Positions 1-8,377 of a stretch of 64,000 nucleotides of DNA are shown one piece after another (position 1 is the stretch's first letter; each line of letters opens with the position of its first letter). The stretch covers positions 1 through 64,000 of the forward strand of contig JBBATH010000005.1 of the NCBI GenBank assembly GCA_040398845.1. Reading direction: 5' to 3'. The translations under genes and the position numbers were made by a program. Under the pieces are notes generated by a model. It did not search any database. It had not been told where the DNA came from and worked only from the letters and a program-made list of their open reading frames with translations. This stretch comes from WLND01 sp040398845 (lineage in GTDB: Bacteria > Actinomycetota > Actinomycetes > S36-B12).

Positions 1-296
1 CGTTCCTGGACCTGCCCGCGGATATCCGGCGCGTCGTCTACACCACGAACGCGATTGAGAGCATGAACTACCAGCTCCGAAAAGTCACCAAGACACGCGG
101 CCAGTTCCCAAATGACGAAGCCGCATACAAGCTCCTCTACCTCGCGATCAGCCACATCGAAGACCGGACCAAAAACAGAGGAGGCACACCGAAAAACCCA
201 TCAATCACGCAACGAGGAAGCGGCACCCAAGGCTGGAAGAACGCCCTGACCCACTTCGCCATAATCTACCCCGGGCGCCTGCCCGATGGCATCTAG
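1..296 (+). CDS. IS256-family transposase, C-terminal part
   Basis: The frame is open from base 3 to the TAG at 294-296 and gives about 97 residues. It contains the family-typical stretch RRVVYTTNAIESMNYQLRK, which follows the last catalytic acidic residue in IS256-type DDE transposases, and a Trp-rich end (GWKNALTHFAIIYPGR). The gene is cut by the window edge, so whether it is intact cannot be judged. Its role would be cut-and-paste or copy-out transposition of the element. It sits downstream of an XRE gene pair on the opposite strand and appears to have truncated the second gene of that pair. Confidence 0.9.
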   Translation, partial: FLDLPADIRRVVYTTNAIESMNYQLRKVTKTRGQFPNDEAAYKLLYLAISHIEDRTKNRGGTPKNPSITQRGSGTQGWKNALTHFAIIYPGRLPDGI

Positions 297-343
297 AAAA
301 CAATCTGCCGGAAATCATTTACACAAAAGACTTGACACGCCCT
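1..343 (+). mobile_element. Right end of an IS256-family insertion sequence
   Basis: The first 296 bases encode the C-terminus of an IS256/Mutator-type transposase. The A/T-richer stretch after its stop (about 300-343, containing catttacacaaaagacttg) resembles the terminal inverted repeat usual for this family. The left end is outside the window, so the exact boundary and any target duplication cannot be seen. The right boundary is approximate, since it was placed by resemblance and not by matching two ends. Confidence 0.6.
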
Positions 344-643
344 GGCCAGCAGCCCGGCGTGGTCCGAAGGTGGCAGCGACCCGACGAACCCGATCCCGGC
401 ATCTTCAATGAGGGCGTGGTTGGCCTGCGAGCTGCGGAGCGCGGCCGGGTGCCTGACGACTGCCGCCAAGGCCGTCTCGACGCGGGCGGTTGTCAGGGTC
501 GAGTCGGCCGCCAAAACGGCGGCCAAGACCTGCCGGCGGCGCTGCTCAGAGAGCACCGAGAGGTTCACCGGAACGCGCTCCGCATCCGTCACCGCCCGTG
601 TCACCGAGGGCCTACTTGGGTGGTGCCGGTGTGACGCGTGCAC
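293..643 (-). CDS. Hypothetical protein, probably 3'-truncated by the IS
   Basis: This 116-aa frame overlaps the end of the XRE gene by 32 nt on the same strand, which suggests translational coupling. The body (VNLSVLSEQRRRQVLAAVLA followed by helical Ala/Leu-rich sequence) looks like a folded helical region. The last 15 or so residues (CVNDFRQIVF) come from the IS terminal region, so the original C-terminus is lost. The real start may be a GTG further in, near VTRAVTDAER. I do not recognise a catalytic motif. Genes in this position in actinobacteria often follow a short XRE regulator, so a regulator-associated accessory function is possible but unproven. Confidence 0.45.
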   Translation of the reverse strand: MHASHRHHPSRPSVTRAVTDAERVPVNLSVLSEQRRRQVLAAVLAADSTLTTARVETALAAVVRHPAALRSSQANHALIEDAGIGFVGSLPPSDHAGLLARACQVFCVNDFRQIVF

Positions 644-938
644 GCCGGGGACGGGCTGGCGGCGCCGAGCCTGCCGAGCTGCCCTTGGCAGTGGCCGGTG
701 CCCCGCAATAGGGCTCGACCAGCTCGGCGGGTGAGCAGTCCAAGATGTCGCACAACGCTGCCAGCGCGGTCAGGTTGAGCCGCTCCGGGTCCTTGACCAC
801 CAGCCGGTAGACCTGCTCCCGGGACAAGCTCACGCCCCGGTCGGCAAGCAGCGGCACCTGCTCGGTGGTGGCGAAGATCCCACGTTCGGCCATCAACCTG
901 CGCAGATGCCAGTAGTAGCCGACCTGCCTCTTGGTCAT
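612..938 (-). CDS. XRE-family helix-turn-helix regulator
   Basis: A 108-aa protein with a Cro/C1-type HTH in its first 75 residues. The pattern 'ADRGVSLSREQVYRLVVKDPERLNLTALAALCDIL' has a recognition helix after SREQVYRLV and the LxALCDILDCSPAEL helix that closes many small XRE domains. The C-terminal 30 residues are a low-complexity Pro/Arg/Ala tail. It begins at an ATG (936-938) on the minus strand and is followed by an overlapping gene that the IS element has cut. It probably controls its own small operon; its target is not visible. Confidence 0.75.
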   Translation of the reverse strand: MTKRQVGYYWHLRRLMAERGIFATTEQVPLLADRGVSLSREQVYRLVVKDPERLNLTALAALCDILDCSPAELVEPYCGAPATAKGSSAGSAPPARPRRARVTPAPPK

Positions 939-952
939 CTCAGCCTCCGAAG

Positions 953-1042
953 GTGTCGGTCTGGAACGCCCGGGCCAATGCCGAGCGCAGCACTGCCTAC
1001 TTCTCCAACTTCATTGAGGGAACTGAGCTCGGCGTCGGAAGG
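953..1042 (+). pseudogene. Relic resembling the N-terminal inhibitory helix of a Fic protein
   Basis: In one frame this stretch reads NAERSTAYFSNFIEGTELGV. SNFIEG fits the (S/T)xxxE(G/N) inhibitory motif that lies N-terminal to the Fic core in class II Fic AMP-transferases. After about 30 residues the similarity is lost and no Fic core (HPFxxGNG) follows. The rest of the gap, 1043-1266, contains nothing I can support as a gene. A scrap resembling the C-terminus of a Fic protein lies on the same strand at 7430-7756, with the PglW island between them. This is a motif-level call only. Confidence 0.4.
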
Positions 1043-1266
1043 TCGCCGCTGTGCCGTACTACTCTTCGATGCGGAATTGTGCTGGTGCACCTCATGGGCG
1101 GTCGGTCTTGCGCTGTCTGTGATCATCTCGCGCTTCACCGTCGCGGACGATCGCCAGATTCTCCACGAGGGTTCGCTCGGGCCGCAGACCTAACGAGCAC
1201 GCCCGGTTGGTCCGTCCCATTTCTCAGGCGTCATCACTACGCATTCCTCGGTGATAAAATCGGATT

Positions 1267-1872
1267 ATGCGTAGTGAAGCGCCCGCCCTGCTCCCGATCT
1301 TCCGGACCCGAGCATAAGGGGAGATCCTGGCCCTCGTCCTGCAGGACCCGGAGCAAGAATGGACCATCTCCGAATTGGCCCGTGCCACAGGAGCGCCACT
1401 CACGTCAACACAATCCGAGATCGCCCGCCTCGAGTCCGGAGACCTCATCTCGTCGCGCAAGGTCGGCCGCACCCGGCTTGTCCACGCGAATACCAGCAAC
1501 CCCGTGACGGCACCACTGACCCAGGTCGTCATGCTCACCTTCGGCCCCCAGCCGGTGATCGCGAACGAGTTCGCCCACCTCGGTGCGAGGCGAGTGCTCA
1601 TCTTCGGGTCATGGGCCGCCCGACTGCTCGGCGAATCGGGCGCAGCTCCGGCGGACATCGACGTTCTTATCGTCGGCGACGACATCCCACGCAGTGAGCT
1701 CTACGCAGCGGCCGACCGCGCGCAGGCACGGCTCGGAAGGCCGGTGAACCCGGTACTCCGCAGCACGCGCGCCTGGGCCGAGCCCGAACACGACCCACTG
1801 ATCGACGAGATCCTGCGTCGCCCCAGCATTGACGTGACGCGCCCCTCGACGCAACCTCGGGCCAGCTCATGA
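1267..1872 (+). pseudogene. MNT-type nucleotidyltransferase with an in-frame stop codon
   Basis: Reading from ATG 1267 gives a family-like N-terminus (MRSEAPALLPIFRTRA), a TAA at 1315-1317, then GEILALVLQDPEQEWTISEL, a winged-helix domain (to about residue 75), and a minimal nucleotidyltransferase core with GSWAARLLGESG and the acidic pair DIDVLIV. MNT proteins normally have GSxxRG in the GS motif, so AARL is also unusual. The stop replaces what should be a glutamine or similar residue. The gene could be restarted internally (for example at GTG/ATG codons near 1330-1375), but the simplest reading is a nonsense mutation. MNT genes normally pair with a HEPN toxin. Only a short unrecognisable tail (about 1865-1933) follows before the convergent pglW. 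Confidence 0.7.
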
Positions 1873-1996
1873 CCGGGCAATCGTCGACGCCGCCGCAGCG
1901 CTGCTCGTCCAGTTGACGATGTACCGCAAGTGATTTACCCGAATCGAGCCTGCTTCCCAGTGCGTCGAACTCGCCACGTTGGACTCGTGGCAACAC

Positions 1997-4900
1997 TTAC
2001 GTCGCGAACCGTGCCGTTCTGGTGCCCGTCCGCTTCGCGCCGATGAACTCGGCCGTGATCGGCACCCAGCCATCGGCGCCCAGCGGAACCAGCACCGCAC
2101 TGTCGAGGGTCGGAGCTGCGTCGCTCACCCGGAACGGCACGAGGTGCCAGCGAGCGGCAGGCCGCGGGGCCCCGAGATCGGCAAGGCGAGCCAGCCAGTG
2201 CTCCTGCCCGTAGCGGCCAAGCGGCGCGGTGTCGGTGAGGAGGAGCGGCTGCTCCAGCGCGAGGATGCCGGGCAGGGCGCGATCGAGTGCCTCGCGCACG
2301 AAGGCCGTGAGGTTCGAGCGGTCGACGCTCGATGGGTCCGCGGAGTCGACGCGCAGTAAAAACGTCCAATCGACCCCCTTCTCAACCGCGAACTCCTTGA
2401 CGGCCGAGAGGAGCACATCGGTGATGTTCACCCTCGTGACCCCGTAGTCCTCGGCGAGCACCGACGCCGCTTGGTCGATCCGGCGCGGGTCGACCGTGAG
2501 GGTGAGGTAGCCGGCGCTCGCGAGCGCACCGCGCAGCCTGGTGTCGACCTCGTTGAAGGGCACGACCTCGCCGCCGGCGCCGAGCATCGTCAGGGCGAGT
2601 CGGGTCTGGAGCAGTCCGTCGGTCACGCTGGTCGGCATCGTGTAGACGGTGCCGTCCCAGCGCAGCGACGGATCGACCTGCTCGACGAGCCGGTCGAGGG
2701 CGGGCCGGTCTGGCAGGGCCTCGGCGGCCTGGAACCGGGCGCTCACCCGCTGGCGCAGGGCCAGTGGCGTGAGATGGAGACGGCCGAACGCTGAACCGGC
2801 GAGGGTCAGCCTGAGCGCTACCCCGGCATTGAGCCCGACCGGGTAGATCTCCCCGCGACTACCACGGGCGGCGCGCTTCGACGCAGCAGCGGCGATCTCC
2901 TGCAGGCGATCATCGGTAAACGGCTGCATGCGCTCGGGTGCCGCGATGCTGCGGAGGGCATCGACAGCCTCGGCGCGCAGCGCGACGACCGGTCGGTCCG
3001 CGAGTCGATCGGCCACCGTGGCGAGCTGCCGCACGTAGTCGAGGATCGCGTCAGCTGCTGGAGCCTGGGGGTCACTCGGTTCAAGGGCAATGACCATCCT
3101 CGGGCCGATGCGACTGCTTGAGAACCTGGAGTCAACCCCCCGGGCCAGATCAGATTCCAAGGTCGCCCTCACCAGGCCGATCGCCTGAAGTGTGCGATCA
3201 GGCTCGACCGCGGCAGAACCGTGACGGGCGAGCAGGGCACGCGCGACCTCAAATGACTCCGCGACCCCTCCTTGGCTGGAGACGATCGACTCAATCTCCT
3301 CGGCGAGCTCAGGACTGGCCGGCAGCTTGCGCCAAGCGGTGCGAAGGTCGTCGACAATCTGTGAGACACGAGGCGGGGTGACATCGAGGTGCCGAGCGAT
3401 CTCAGTGAGGTTGGGCCATGGCTCAAGGGCCATATCGTCAGGGCCGCGCAAGCCGAGCAACAGCGATGCTGTCCTGACCTGGGTCGCGTTGCGTCCGGTG
3501 GCACGCGGCACAAACACATGTACGAGCCGGTCAATGCCTCGTCCGAGCTCTGGCTCCTGGGACTCATCGACCGTGACAGCGATCTGCTCAGCAACGAGGT
3601 TCCGACGCCAATCGCGCAGCCGATGCTTGATCTCCCTTCGGGTCTTGCCGCCGATGCCCGAGATGCTGTTGACCCGGAACTGCGAGATCGCCAGCAGCTC
3701 GCCGACCGTCGCTACGTCGAGCCGCGCTAGGGCTGACAGCGCCCGGGCGGAGAATCCCGCTTCGACGAGCGGGGTCGACAAGGTCACCGGCACGTCGTCT
3801 GCCTCGGTGTCGCCGCTCTCGTCTCCGTCCGCTCCGGCTCTCGAGAGCGACGTCGAGGCATCGATGGCGCGGAAGATCTGGGCCCACGACTGGGCAAGCT
3901 CGGACAGATCGCCGAACCGCTGCGCTGAATCACGGGCGAGCGCCTTGCGGAAGAAGGCCATCATCGCTGCGGCAACCGGAGCCTCGAACATGTCGGGGGC
4001 AAGGTTCACCTCGTCGGCGATCGTCGCCGGATCAGCCTCGCCGCTACCCCACACCGGCTTCTCGCCCGCGGCCATCTCAAAGAGGGTGACCGCGATGGCG
4101 AATCGCTCTGCGGCGCGATCGTACCTCGGCCGCCGGCCGCCGCCGAGGAACGGATCAAGATAGGGCGGGGTTCCCGCTCGCACCTGCTCGATCGGCTCGC
4201 GGCTCAGAGAGAAGTCGAATAGGACGATGCGTGGACGCCCACTTGAGTCAGGCCGAACGCCGAGGTTGTCGGGCTTAATATCCCGATGGAGCACGCCCCG
4301 CGCTTCGAGGTGGGCGGCGGCCTCGAGCAGGTCGCCCCCATACCGTTCGAGTTGATCGAAGGTGAGACGGCCTTCGTCGCGGATGCGGGTGCCGAGGGTC
4401 GGCAGGCCCGCGTTCTCGAGCTGCAGGCAGCGCCGGCCATCGAGGTTGAACGGCTCACCAATTGGCTTGACGATGCGGGCGCTTTCGAGCGATGCGAGGA
4501 TCTCGTACTCGTGCTGGAGTCGCTCGGCCTTGGTCTCGTCATGCGCGATCTTCAAGACGGTGCTCTTTTCCGCCTCGTCCAGCGTGAGGTCGTTGACGAG
4601 CAGCGCCAGACCCGTCGAACCGCTCCCGAGACGGGACTGGACGATAAACCGGTCGCCGAGGACCGATCCCGCAATCGCCTCGAGGGGATCCAACACGGGC
4701 TCAGGCTCCTGCCCGGCATGCAGTTCGAGTTCGGCCTTATCGAGGTCGGCAAGGAAAGCTGCAATGTCGGGCGTGCGGTCCATGCGGGCATCGGGATGGG
4801 TCGCCCGCATCACCAACTGTCTCAGCGACTCGGGGACACCGTCGAGGTCGATCGCCGGGTCCAGGCCCCTACTCCCCCGGATCCGCTGCTCGAGATCAGC

Positions 4901-6217
4901 CATCGATGTCGCCGGTGGCTGGAGGGTGAGGAGCAGGTAGGTGAGGGCGCCGAGGCCGTAGACATCGAGGGCCACGCCATCGGGCTCGTCGGCAAGGTAG
5001 ATCTCGGGGGCGAGGTAGACCCATGTCTCCTGCGCCGCCATGTCTGCGACATGGCGCGTGCCCTGGAGCAGGGTCGGCTGCGGAGCAGCAGTGCCAGTCT
5101 GGGTGCCGGGGGTCTCGCGCCCGGTCTGCCAGTCGCGGATCGACGCCCTGATCTCACCGGAGGCAGCCTGGGTGACAAAGACCTGCCGAGGGGTGAGCGC
5201 ACGGTGGGTCACCCCTCGGCCGTGCGCGTAGCGCAAGACCTCGGCAACCTGCCTCACCAGCTCGAGGCGCCTATCGAGGGTGAGGCTGTCGCTGTTCGCC
5301 TCGAGCCAGCGGTCGAGCCGCTGGGCCTTGCCGTCGTAGGCGAACTGCAGCGCGGGGCCAGCCTGAGGGTCCTCGAAGAAGTCCTCCGGCGCAACGACTC
5401 CCGGGTGCTTGAGGCCGGAGGTCAGTTCGTATTCGCGCCGGGCAGACCTGGTGATCTGCTGCCGGCGCTCGGCCGAGGCGCCGCGCGGGATGTCGTAGAG
5501 CCGGATGCGCTTGCGAACGCCCGTGAGGTTCGGGTGCTCGGCGATCACATCACTCCACGTAGGACCCTGATCTGCTGGCTCGGCCCGATCAACGGCGTAA
5601 TGGCCAACCATGCGAACCCTGGCCGGAGCAGCGAACCCAGCGCTCTCGAGCAGCGCCTTCACCGCCTTGGCCCGCTGCATGTCAAGCCCCCGCGGCCCGT
5701 TCGCCGTGGCCTCGTCAAGGAACTTCGTGAAGAGCGGCAGGCCCTGCACGTTGAACCCGTCGAGGCCGTAGGTCTTCTGCTTCGCGAGACTGTCGAGCTC
5801 GACCTTCGAATCACGCCCATGCAGGACGGTGATCGATTCAACGAATGGGATCCGGAACTGCCCGTTGCCCCCGGCCCTCGTCACCTCGTGCTCGAGCACG
5901 CCCTTGAGCCACTTCGCCTTGTCGTTCGTCGCGTGAATTGGGTTCTTCAGCTCGCGGCCATTGTGACGCCAGTAGCCCTGATTGCCGGTGATGCGCCCAT
6001 GCAGCCCCTTCAACTCGACCACCGTGAGCCCGGACCTAGTGAGCAGCAGGAGGTCGACCTCCGCCATTCTTCCGTTCACGCTGATGAAGGACAGGTTCGA
6101 CCACGCCCACACGAGGCTGGCGTCGGGCAGGATCGCCTTGATCGCATCGAGGGCCTCGGCCTCCGCCGGGGTCGCCGGTTCGCCAACGTCCTGCCAGTGC
6201 GGTGAAGCCTCGAGCAC
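1997..6217 (-). CDS. pglW: PglW-like BREX type 2 serine/threonine kinase (NERD, pseudokinase, kinase)
   Basis: A 1406-aa protein, close to the usual PglW length (about 1400-1500). Residues about 10-140 form a NERD/PD-(D/E)xK-like domain (WSNLSFISVNGRMAEVDLLL then VVELKG). Residues about 230-500 form a kinase fold in which HRD is HRA and DFG is lost, so it is likely a pseudokinase. Residues about 515-790 form a second kinase with a glycine loop (LGSGSTG), Lys (VLKIA), HRDIKPDN and DFS. An RNA-polymerase-alpha-CTD-like helix-hairpin region follows (SGIGGKTRREIKHRL), then a long helical C-terminus. The start is GTG. PglW belongs to the Pgl/BREX type 2 phage-defence set (pglW, X, Y, Z). None of the others is in the window, so this copy is an orphan or a remnant. 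Neighbouring genes are decayed. Confidence 0.85.
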   Translation of the reverse strand: MLEASPHWQDVGEPATPAEAEALDAIKAILPDASLVWAWSNLSFISVNGRMAEVDLLLLTRSGLTVVELKGLHGRITGNQGYWRHNGRELKNPIHATNDKAKWLKGVLEHEVTRAGGNGQFRIPFVESITVLHGRDSKVELDSLAKQKTYGLDGFNVQGLPLFTKFLDEATANGPRGLDMQRAKAVKALLESAGFAAPARVRMVGHYAVDRAEPADQGPTWSDVIAEHPNLTGVRKRIRLYDIPRGASAERRQQITRSARREYELTSGLKHPGVVAPEDFFEDPQAGPALQFAYDGKAQRLDRWLEANSDSLTLDRRLELVRQVAEVLRYAHGRGVTHRALTPRQVFVTQAASGEIRASIRDWQTGRETPGTQTGTAAPQPTLLQGTRHVADMAAQETWVYLAPEIYLADEPDGVALDVYGLGALTYLLLTLQPPATSMADLEQRIRGSRGLDPAIDLDGVPESLRQLVMRATHPDARMDRTPDIAAFLADLDKAELELHAGQEPEPVLDPLEAIAGSVLGDRFIVQSRLGSGSTGLALLVNDLTLDEAEKSTVLKIAHDETKAERLQHEYEILASLESARIVKPIGEPFNLDGRRCLQLENAGLPTLGTRIRDEGRLTFDQLERYGGDLLEAAAHLEARGVLHRDIKPDNLGVRPDSSGRPRIVLFDFSLSREPIEQVRAGTPPYLDPFLGGGRRPRYDRAAERFAIAVTLFEMAAGEKPVWGSGEADPATIADEVNLAPDMFEAPVAAAMMAFFRKALARDSAQRFGDLSELAQSWAQIFRAIDASTSLSRAGADGDESGDTEADDVPVTLSTPLVEAGFSARALSALARLDVATVGELLAISQFRVNSISGIGGKTRREIKHRLRDWRRNLVAEQIAVTVDESQEPELGRGIDRLVHVFVPRATGRNATQVRTASLLLGLRGPDDMALEPWPNLTEIARHLDVTPPRVSQIVDDLRTAWRKLPASPELAEEIESIVSSQGGVAESFEVARALLARHGSAAVEPDRTLQAIGLVRATLESDLARGVDSRFSSSRIGPRMVIALEPSDPQAPAADAILDYVRQLATVADRLADRPVVALRAEAVDALRSIAAPERMQPFTDDRLQEIAAAASKRAARGSRGEIYPVGLNAGVALRLTLAGSAFGRLHLTPLALRQRVSARFQAAEALPDRPALDRLVEQVDPSLRWDGTVYTMPTSVTDGLLQTRLALTMLGAGGEVVPFNEVDTRLRGALASAGYLTLTVDPRRIDQAASVLAEDYGVTRVNITDVLLSAVKEFAVEKGVDWTFLLRVDSADPSSVDRSNLTAFVREALDRALPGILALEQPLLLTDTAPLGRYGQEHWLARLADLGAPRPAARWHLVPFRVSDAAPTLDSAVLVPLGADGWVPITAEFIGAKRTGTRTARFAT

Positions 6218-6377
6218 CCTGTCCCCGTCCTTCCTGAAATCATTGCCATACTGCCAGACGGCATGGTCGCTTGCGGCGCAACCGGAGTATGCCCCGTCGA
6301 AGGTGCCGCTGGCGCTCGTCGTCCCTTGACACCCCTTCGGGACCTGACTGTGGGCGCCGCGCGCTACGGGGGTACCG

Positions 6378-6852
6378 CTACCGGATCACCGCGATGCAGT
6401 TCCTGACCCACGCCGAAGGTCGGAACACGCACCGTTCATCCTCGAAGCGAGCTACAACGCGGGCGTCGGAGGCGATGACGAAGTCCGGGTCCCAGTACTG
6501 AACAATGTCGTCGAACGTCGCAGGCCTGTCGTTGGGGGCGGGTTCGATCGTCGGGCCAAGCCGCTGCCGCAAGGACGACTCGAACGCAGCCACGTCGGCG
6601 AGGCACCGCCGCCCCGGCCCGTAATTGCTTCAACGCTTGGGTCAGCGTGCGTTCGTCGAGCACCATTCGGAAGCCAGCATTGTCTACTCGGTGCGAGGCT
6701 CCCGTTGACAACGCGGATGCAGCAGGAGTGACCGGATCGGCAGGCGGAAACGGATCGAGATCGGGGGTCCCGCCCCTGACCAACTCGTCGAAGGCGCGCA
6801 GAATGACGCACCCACTGAACAGAACAAGTACTTCTGGTGTCGCGTCCGTCAC
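6378..6852 (-). pseudogene. Frameshifted small gene after the HTH gene, possible PIN-like toxin
   Basis: The gene starts with ATG at 6852, six bases after the HTH gene, and reads MTDATPEVLVLFSGCVILRAF through ALKQLRAG. Around 6600-6625 the frame breaks. A second frame continues with ADVAAFESSLRQRLG and ends DPDFVIASDARVVARFED..CIAVIR at 6378. Joined, they make about 158 aa. The ending loosely resembles the last acidic segment of PIN nucleases, and an HTH gene followed by a PIN gene is a common toxin-antitoxin layout. The N-terminal PIN aspartate is not evident, so the family call is weak. The frameshift fits loss of toxin activity, if it was one. Confidence 0.4.
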
Positions 6853-6858
6853 CCTGGG

Positions 6859-7317
6859 CTACTCGAACAGCGTTCGAAAGTCGCGCATCTCATCCTTGGT
6901 GAGCGGCTCCTCCGGCTCGTGCAGGTTCTGGCGACGGGCTGCCACAAACGTGGCCCGGCGGACCTCGGAGTTCGTCAGCTTCTCCACGTCAGCTAGGGGA
7001 ACCATGCGCTTCGCGCCGACGTTCACTCGGCCGATGCGCCCACGGTCCTGCCACGTGTAGATGGTGGGGCGAGTGACTCCCAGCAACTCTGCTGCGCGCT
7101 CCGCGGAGATCGTCTCTTCGTCCATCTCCAGGTGGGCGACCTTGGACCCCGCGAGGCCCTCGCGCAGGCGCTCCATCAACTCGACCGCGACGTAGTTGAG
7201 TTCCACGCGCTCGCCGTCAGCTAGGACGACATCAACGCTCATTATGCGCTTGGCCGTGCGTGAAGAAGCCTCCGCGGGGAACACGTCGGCCTCGCTACGA
7301 ATGAACTGAACAGTCAT
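6859..7317 (-). CDS. Excisionase-type HTH DNA-binding protein, probable antitoxin or regulator
   Basis: The protein has 152 aa. The start at ATG 7317 is chosen because a strong GGAGGT ribosome site lies directly upstream; a longer frame to 7380 lacks one. The centre (residues about 68-120) reads ETISAERAAELLGVTRPTIYTW and RGRIGRVNVGAKRMVPLADVEKL, a MerR/excisionase-like winged helix that binds DNA. The N-terminal 60 residues look like a beta-rich dimer or antitoxin domain. The next gene starts six bases downstream and is frameshifted. This arrangement suggests an antitoxin that has outlived its toxin, but it could also be a stand-alone regulator. Confidence 0.7.
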   Translation of the reverse strand: MTVQFIRSEADVFPAEASSRTAKRIMSVDVVLADGERVELNYVAVELMERLREGLAGSKVAHLEMDEETISAERAAELLGVTRPTIYTWQDRGRIGRVNVGAKRMVPLADVEKLTNSEVRRATFVAARRQNLHEPEEPLTKDEMRDFRTLFE

Positions 7318-7429
7318 GGCACCTCCAAAGTGAAAGAACTGTAACCCACAGCCCCGTCGGAAATCCACAACGCAACCCACCAGCTGCCGACATTGGGCCT
7401 CTCATTGCGCACACGAGCGGGCGGTCTAC

Positions 7430-7756
7430 TTGCGAGCTACCTTCGGTGGCGGTATCCGGGCCCACTACCAGTTCACGAGTCGCTGGCCAGCCTTGTCGCG
7501 TAAGGCATCCGGGAGAATCATGATGAAGTCCACAAGCATGGCCAGCTACCTCTCCCGCCCACCTCAGAAGGTCAACGAGGCGATCGCGAGGCTTGTCGAG
7601 GGTGGCGTGATCCGTCAGGTGAACGTCGACAAGCGCCGCAACCGGGCGTTCGAGTCGGTTGACCTCTTCGATCGGTTCACTGACTTCGAGCGCGCGCTCG
7701 CGACGCCCGGGGAAGTGCATCGATCCCCGGCCCTCCTCCACGACGGTGCGCCGTAG
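7430..7756 (+). pseudogene. C-terminal remnant of a Fic-family protein
   Basis: The frame ends with a winged-helix-like module: SYLSRPPQKVNEAIARLVEG, GVIRQVNVDKRRNRAFESVD, then LFDRFTDFERALATPG. This resembles the C-terminal module of many Fic AMP-transferases. No Fic core is present upstream, and the first 30 residues do not look like Fic, so this is the tail of a broken gene. A possible N-terminal scrap lies on the same strand at 953-1042, about 6.4 kb away. Confidence 0.5.
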
Positions 7757-7834
7757 CTCGCGGGAGGTCAACGCCCGCACCAGAATCGTCACCCTCATGG
7801 GTGAGGGATGCCCAATAGATTTACGCAGCGGCAA

Positions 7835-7966
7835 TCAAGGCTTCTTGCGCAAAACCTTCACTAACGCAACGACAAATGAGACAGGAATAATCACCAGCAG
7901 CGCAACCCACAGGATGATGTATGAGCCAAGGCCTACCCCGTATGGATTCAGAATCCAATCAACCAT
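7835..7966 (-). CDS. Small single-pass membrane protein (43 aa)
   Basis: The short frame starts at ATG 7966 after a GGGGGTG ribosome site and stops at TGA 7835-7837. It encodes MVDWILNPYGVGLGSY, then a hydrophobic helix of about 22 residues (IILWVALLVIIPVSFVVALV), then a basic end KVLRKKP. The charge pattern predicts the C-terminus in the cytoplasm. It lies 36 nt downstream of the lipoprotein gene at 8003-8377 on the same strand, so the two are probably co-transcribed. No family is recognised. It may be a small accessory subunit of an envelope complex. Confidence 0.6.
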   Translation of the reverse strand: MVDWILNPYGVGLGSYIILWVALLVIIPVSFVVALVKVLRKKP

Positions 7967-8002
7967 GCAACACCCCCAACGGCCACGACGTGCCCACAGT
8001 CC

Positions 8003-8377
8003 TCACTCCCCCCAACTCATCGGTACGCCAACCTCAGTGCACGCCGCCATCACGTCAGTCATTGCACTCTCGACCGCAGCCTTCGATGTCGTGCTCAGCA
8101 CACCCTGCAGGGATTCATCGACTGATCGCGCGCTGGGATCGTCCCGAGGCGCGTCAACCGCTCCCGCCTCCGCCACGAGAATTGCATCGAGTAAATCCTC
8201 TGCCGAGTTGACGCTGCCCATGTCGCGTCCAAAGTCTCGGCACACAGTTTGAATGGCCGAGTAGGAGGGAACGATCTCGACATCCGGCACGCCCGGCAGA
8301 CCCGTCGACACCGTGCATCCAAACAAGGCAGGAACACCGAATCCAACGAGTGCGATCCGCAGCAACCCAATCACCAT
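8003..8377 (-). CDS. Small predicted lipoprotein, unknown function
   Basis: The protein has about 124 aa. The N-terminus MVIGLLRIALVGFGVPALFGC is a signal peptide ending in a lipobox-like LFGC, so the mature protein should be lipid-anchored on the outer face of the membrane. The mature part is acidic and mainly helical (CRDFGRDMGSVNSAEDLLDA, ESAMTDVMAACTEVG) and carries a few cysteines. ATG 8377 is preferred; a GTG two codons upstream is possible. The 43-aa membrane protein follows 36 nt downstream. No known domain is recognised. Confidence 0.6.
   Translation of the reverse strand: MVIGLLRIALVGFGVPALFGCTVSTGLPGVPDVEIVPSYSAIQTVCRDFGRDMGSVNSAEDLLDAILVAEAGAVDAPRDDPSARSVDESLQGVLSTTSKAAVESAMTDVMAACTEVGVPMSWGE

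Noticed and set aside
4286..6205. A 639-aa open frame on the plus strand across the pglW gene
   Set aside because: It is the antisense shadow of the high-GC pglW reading frame. No domain is recognisable in it, while the minus strand shows clear NERD and kinase motifs.
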